Of a DNA stretch of 16,538 nucleotides, positions 13,157-16,538 are shown piece after piece (the stretch's first letter is position 1; every line of letters starts with the position of its first letter). The notes below the pieces were generated by a model that saw only the letters and a list, made by a program, of their open reading frames with translations, made no database searches and had not been told where the DNA came from. A program made the position numbers and the translations under genes. Source of the DNA: an uncultured Lachnospiraceae bacterium. Its GTDB lineage: Bacteria; Bacillota; Clostridia; Lachnospirales; Lachnospiraceae. Location of the stretch: the NCBI GenBank assembly GCA_910585065.1, contig CAJUCG010000046.1, positions 1 through 16,538 on the forward strand, in the 5' to 3' direction.

Positions 13157-13717
13157 ATGGGGTTTGACGGAATAAAGTTAATGAATGTAGATTTGCTTGG
13201 ACTTAGCCAGATTTACCTCAACCAAAATAAGATCACATCGATCATGGAATGGTTCCACCCGCCATGCATGGACAATTTTAAACCTTTGTCCGTGCATGAT
13301 TTTGGAAATAATGCGTATACGATCACTGATGGTCACACAAGGGCATATGTCGCGTATCAAAGCGGAATTTCTTACCTTCCAGTACAATATGATAACAATG
13401 ATCTTGTTGTTGGTGAGGTTGGACAAATACTGTATAAAGCAGATATTGAATGGTGTCAAAGATTCCAGCTATCCCATATAAAACGGTTGGAAAACCGCAT
13501 TTTAGATAACAGCTCATATCAGAAATTGTGGATTGGACGATGTGACAGGAGTTATGATTTGCTTATGAATACTTCGTACAGTGAGCGCATTTCATTACAG
13601 AAAATTGCCCCCAACCTGTTTTTGTATGGGGCGACAGAAGATCTTTCGACACTATATTTCGAGAACGAAGCGGGCGAATTGTTTGTATATAAAAATAATA
13701 TTATCCTGCCAGAGTAA
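13157..13717 (+). CDS. ParB/sulfiredoxin-like hypothetical protein
   Basis: ATG 13157 is chosen because AAGGAG ends 9 bases upstream; in-frame ATGs at 13127 and 13151 are worse placed. The 186-residue protein contains KPLSVHDFGNNAYTITDGHT followed by RAYVAYQSGISYLPVQYD, which resembles the ParB/Srx fold where a D-G-H-x-R motif binds nucleotide. The rest (LENRILDNSSYQKLWIGRCD, LYFENEAGELFVYKNN) is not recognised. It is too short and lacks the helix-turn-helix needed for a true chromosome-partition ParB. It is probably a cytoplasmic stand-alone enzyme or sensor, flanked by methyltransferase genes on the same strand. Confidence 0.6.
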   Translation: MGFDGIKLMNVDLLGLSQIYLNQNKITSIMEWFHPPCMDNFKPLSVHDFGNNAYTITDGHTRAYVAYQSGISYLPVQYDNNDLVVGEVGQILYKADIEWCQRFQLSHIKRLENRILDNSSYQKLWIGRCDRSYDLLMNTSYSERISLQKIAPNLFLYGATEDLSTLYFENEAGELFVYKNNIILPE

Positions 13718-13796
13718 GCAGTGTTTTGAAACCCTGCGGTCTGTAAGGGTATGGGTCGCTTGCTGGACGGAATAAAAGATTTTATGGAGGTTAAAA

Positions 13797-14546
13797 ATGG
13801 ATTATCAGGAAATAAACTCAAAAATAATTGATGACTGGTGCAAAGGAGGCTGGGAGTGGGGCATACCAATTTCACACGAGATCTATCAGGAAGCGATGCG
13901 GGGAAGATGGAATGTGTATTTGACCCCAACAAAGGCTGTTCCGCATGAATGGTTTGGCGGGCTGGCGGGAAAAAAGATTTTGGGGCTGGCAAGCGGGGGC
14001 GGACAACAGATCCCAATCTTTGCAGCATTGGGCGCGTCCTGCACGGTGCTGGATTATTCGGCACAGCAGTGCGGCAGTGAGCGTGTGGTTGCAGAACGTG
14101 AGGGGTATTCGCTAAAGATTATTCAGGCGGATATGACAAAGCCGCTTCCTTTTGAGAACGAGGAATTTGATTTGATCTTTCATCCGGTTTCAAATTGTTA
14201 TGTGGAGAAGGTTGAACCTATTTTTAAGGAATGTTACCGGGTGTTAAAAAAGGGGGGAATTTTGCTCTGCGGTTTGGATATTGGATTTAATTATGTGTTT
14301 GACGATGAGGAAACAAAGGTGGTTCACACATTGCCGTTCAATCCGTTAAAAGATGAAGCATTATATCAGGAATGTTTAAAGAATAATGCTGGGATTCAGT
14401 TTTCGCATACCGTTGGAGAACAAATTAGCGGACAGTTAAAGGCGGGATTTACATTGACAGATTTATATGATGATACAAATGGAGTCGGGAATCTGCATAA
14501 TCATAATATTCCCACATTTATTGCGACAAGGGCGATAAAAGGATAG
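13797..14546 (+). CDS. Class I SAM-dependent methyltransferase
   Basis: This 249-residue protein has motif I KILGLASGGGQQ at 60-71, the acidic strand CTVLDYSAQQ, motif III-like IIQADMTKPLPFENEEFDLI and motif V YRVLKKGGILLCG, the Methyltransf_11/UbiE layout. GGAGG lies 7 bases before ATG 13797. The N-terminal 55 residues (DDWCKGGWEWGIPISHEIY, then RGRWNVYLTPTKAVPHEWF) probably form the substrate lid and are typical of clostridial small-molecule methyltransferases. The gene is intact, unlike the interrupted one upstream, and belongs to a different subfamily. The substrate is unknown. Confidence 0.88.
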   Translation: MDYQEINSKIIDDWCKGGWEWGIPISHEIYQEAMRGRWNVYLTPTKAVPHEWFGGLAGKKILGLASGGGQQIPIFAALGASCTVLDYSAQQCGSERVVAEREGYSLKIIQADMTKPLPFENEEFDLIFHPVSNCYVEKVEPIFKECYRVLKKGGILLCGLDIGFNYVFDDEETKVVHTLPFNPLKDEALYQECLKNNAGIQFSHTVGEQISGQLKAGFTLTDLYDDTNGVGNLHNHNIPTFIATRAIKG

Positions 14547-14580
14547 CTGGAAAAACTGATATAAAATAAAAATGCCAGGT

Positions 14581-14603
14581 CTGTAATTTACAATTATTTA
14601 CAG
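14581..14603. promoter_or_regulatory. Weak inverted repeat upstream of the ADP-ribosylglycohydrolase gene
   Basis: CTGTAA at 14581-14586 and TTACAG at 14598-14603 flank 11 bases, immediately before the AAAGAGG ribosome site. It could be an operator for the neighbouring WYL regulator, but arms of 6 bp in AT-rich DNA are weak evidence. Confidence 0.25.
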
Positions 14604-14621
14604 AAAGAGGGGTGCAACATA

Positions 14622-15572
14622 ATGGAAAAAATTCAACAGCAAAATAAAATCCGTGGCGGATTATATGGTCTGCTAATCGGCGACGCGCTTGGCGTTCCCT
14701 ATGAATTTCATTCTGCCGATAAGATCCCGCCGTACCATGAAATTGAAATGATTCCGCCAAAAGGATTTTACCGGGCGCATCCTGGGGTGCTGCCGGGGAC
14801 ATGGTCGGATGACGGAGCGCAGGCACTCTGTCTGCTTGACAGTCTGACCGTCTGCGGATATTTTGATTTGAAGGATTTTTCGGACAGGCTGCTTTGCTGG
14901 TATGACCGGGGAAAATGGGCAGTGAACGGCGAAGTATTTGATATTGGAGTTCAGACCGGCGAGGCGTTAAATGCTTACCGCGCAGGGCTTGCCCCGGAAA
15001 AATGCGGTATCCTGCGACCAGACGGCAAGGGAAATGGCGCGCTGATGAGGACACTGCCGCTTGCCCTCTGGCATAAGGGGACGGATAGGGAGTTAGTGCT
15101 TGATGCGCATAGCCAGTGCCTGATCACCCATGGAAATCTTTGTAATCAGGTATGTTGCGCGCTCTATTGTCTTGTCGCAAGATATCTGATCGCAGGGCAG
15201 GAATTTGCCCTGGCAGTTGTGCAGGCTGTGCGGGTTTTGCGGGAGATTTACCAGGAAATGCCGGATTATGAGAGGGAATTTGAATGGATACATCCGGATG
15301 AGCCATGGCAGGGAAATGGTTCTGGCTATGTGGTGGATTGTATGCGCAGTGCATTTATGATTCTTGCGCGGGCAAAAAATTATGAGGAAGTCGTAAAGCA
15401 ATCAGTAATGCTTGGCGATGACACGGATACAACAGCGTGCGTCGCGGGTGGACTTGCGGGGATTATCTTTGGGGAGGAAGGGATTCCGGAGCGGTGGATT
15501 AAAATGCTTTTGGGAAAAGATGACGTGGAAGAACTTCTGGCAAAGACAAAAATAATGTCTGAATCTGTTTAA
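14622..15572 (+). CDS. ADP-ribosylglycohydrolase (DraG/ADPRH family)
   Basis: The family's metal-binding motifs are in place: GDALG at 20-24, TWSDDG at 60-65 (S62, D63, D64), and GDDTDTTA at about 264-271. These residues hold two Mg ions that position ADP-ribose. The enzyme removes ADP-ribose from proteins, nucleic acids or small molecules in the cytoplasm. At 316 residues it has the usual length. Its AAAGAGG ribosome site lies about 10 bases before ATG 14622. The HTH-WYL regulator starts 24 bases downstream, so the two form an operon; WYL regulators are thought to sense nucleotide-like ligands, which makes the pair functionally sensible. Confidence 0.88.
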   Translation: MEKIQQQNKIRGGLYGLLIGDALGVPYEFHSADKIPPYHEIEMIPPKGFYRAHPGVLPGTWSDDGAQALCLLDSLTVCGYFDLKDFSDRLLCWYDRGKWAVNGEVFDIGVQTGEALNAYRAGLAPEKCGILRPDGKGNGALMRTLPLALWHKGTDRELVLDAHSQCLITHGNLCNQVCCALYCLVARYLIAGQEFALAVVQAVRVLREIYQEMPDYEREFEWIHPDEPWQGNGSGYVVDCMRSAFMILARAKNYEEVVKQSVMLGDDTDTTACVAGGLAGIIFGEEGIPERWIKMLLGKDDVEELLAKTKIMSESV

Positions 15573-15596
15573 TTATTTCGAGGAAGGGGGAATTTC

Positions 15597-16517
15597 TTGC
15601 AGGAGGGCAGATTATTTCAAATTATTTATCATATTCTGGAAAAGGGAAAAAGTACCATCCCTGAGCTGGCAAAAAAGCTTGAAGTGTCCGAGCGGACGAT
15701 CTACCGGGATATGGATGCCCTGAGTGCGGCAGGAATTCCCGTATATATGGAGCGGGGAAGAAACGGCGGCGTGCGGCTGACAGAGGGTTTTGTATTAAGC
15801 CGTGAGCTGTTTTCGGAGCAGGAGAGAAAAGAATTGCTTTCGGCACTGCAAAGTCTTGCTGCAGCGGGGGCTTATGATGCGGCACTTTTAGGGAAGCTTT
15901 CAGCACTATTTCAGGTTTCGTCGGAGGAGTGGTGCGAGGTTGATTTTTCAAGGTGGGGGGAACAGGCACAGGATAATAAAAAATTTGAGGTGCTGAAACG
16001 GGCGGTGATCTATCACAGGGCTGTGCGGATTGTCTATGTGGGTACAAGCGGAAAGGAAAGTGTGCGGACAGTCTGTCCGCTGAAATTGTCATATCGGTCG
16101 CGGGCGTGGTATTTAAAGGCGTGGTGTACAAAAAGGCAGGATTTTCGATTGTTTAAACTGCACCGGATCTTAAAATGGGAGCTGCTTGAGGAGAGATTTA
16201 CCCCTTCTGATAGCTGGGAGAGGGAAGAAAGCGGAGCGGGTGGGAAGACTGCGCAAGAGTCTTTGTTGGTGCGGCTGCGCTTTCCGTGCGCGATGGCTTA
16301 CCGCGTCTACGATGAATTCGAGGAAAGTCAGGTAAGGCGGGAGGAAAACGGGGATTTTCTTGTTGCTGTGCCAATGCCAGTGGATGATTGGGTAATATCT
16401 TTTCTGCTTTCCTTTGGAACGCAGGTGGAGGTGATAGAACCAGCATATCTGCGGGAACTTTTGGCGGCTAAGGTAATGGAATTATACGAAAAATATAAAA
16501 TCCTGGATAAAACCTGA
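15597..16517 (+). CDS. YafY-type transcriptional regulator (HTH, WYL, WCX domains)
   Basis: The N-terminus (GRLFQIIYHILEKGKSTIPE, KLEVSERTIYRDMDALSAAG, then RGRNGGVRL) is a winged helix-turn-helix of the HTH_11/DeoR type. Residues of about 135-210 form the WYL domain, with the name-giving W-Y-L in SRAWYLKAWC, and the end (AVPMPVDDWVISFLLSFGTQ to YLRELLAAKVMELYEKY) is the WCX extension. A TTG at 15597 after AAGGGGGAA is the likely start because homology begins right there. At 306 residues it is full length. It probably regulates its own operon with the glycohydrolase gene or the gene beyond the window; its ligand is unknown. Confidence 0.87.
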   Translation: MQEGRLFQIIYHILEKGKSTIPELAKKLEVSERTIYRDMDALSAAGIPVYMERGRNGGVRLTEGFVLSRELFSEQERKELLSALQSLAAAGAYDAALLGKLSALFQVSSEEWCEVDFSRWGEQAQDNKKFEVLKRAVIYHRAVRIVYVGTSGKESVRTVCPLKLSYRSRAWYLKAWCTKRQDFRLFKLHRILKWELLEERFTPSDSWEREESGAGGKTAQESLLVRLRFPCAMAYRVYDEFEESQVRREENGDFLVAVPMPVDDWVISFLLSFGTQVEVIEPAYLRELLAAKVMELYEKYKILDKT

Positions 16518-16529
16518 CATACCTTGTCA
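16515..16529. promoter_or_regulatory. Dyad TGACA-N5-TGTCA at the end of the WYL gene
   Basis: Five-bp arms flank TACCT; the left arm includes the stop codon of the regulator gene. From memory, similar TGACA...TGTCA dyads occur near YafY-type regulators, so it may be the operator for a gene starting just outside the window. Confidence 0.35.
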
Positions 16530-16538
16530 TGTTTTCTA

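Overview
The window looks like chromosome from a low-to-moderate-GC anaerobic Firmicute, most likely a clostridium of the Lachnospiraceae type. This rests on AGGAGG-like ribosome sites, TTGACA/TATAAT promoters, many small GNAT, Nudix and methyltransferase genes, and plasmid genes of a kind I know from gut clostridia. I could not run any database search, so the family names come from motifs I recognise.

Left flank (1-7217). A run of closely spaced plus-strand accessory genes: the end of a leucine-rich-repeat protein, a tandem GNAT protein, a calcineurin-like phosphoesterase, a DJ-1/PfpI protein that lacks the usual cysteine, a 664-residue protein fusing an ANT(6)-like nucleotidyltransferase, a GNAT domain and a maltose-acetyltransferase-like domain, another GNAT protein, a degraded ORF, a third GNAT protein, a Nudix start remnant, and the N-terminal half of a class I methyltransferase.

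Inserted element (about 7210 to between 12285 and 12510). The methyltransferase stops after its SAM-binding half and resumes at 12511. About 5.2 kb of plasmid-like DNA lies between: an AEP-type primase/replication gene cut in two, with its C-terminal part at the left end and its N-terminal part at the right end in the same orientation; a RelB/YoeB-type toxin-antitoxin pair with a broken toxin; a ParA ATPase gene with an in-frame amber codon, followed by a ribbon-helix-helix partner; two small hypotheticals (one frameshifted); a small membrane protein; a minus-strand secreted protein; and remnants of a charged helical protein. Nine perfect copies of a 9-bp motif, ATAARTTAT, lie around the parA operon and a second promoter and look like partition sites. 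No integrase or transposase is visible. The simplest reading is a small circular plasmid opened inside its own replication gene, inserted into the methyltransferase gene, and now decaying: toxin deletion, parA nonsense codon and several frameshifts.

Right flank (12511-16538). The methyltransferase C-terminus, then a ParB/Srx-like hypothetical protein, an intact second methyltransferase, and an ADP-ribosylglycohydrolase paired with a YafY-type HTH-WYL regulator. I see no tRNA, rRNA or CRISPR array.
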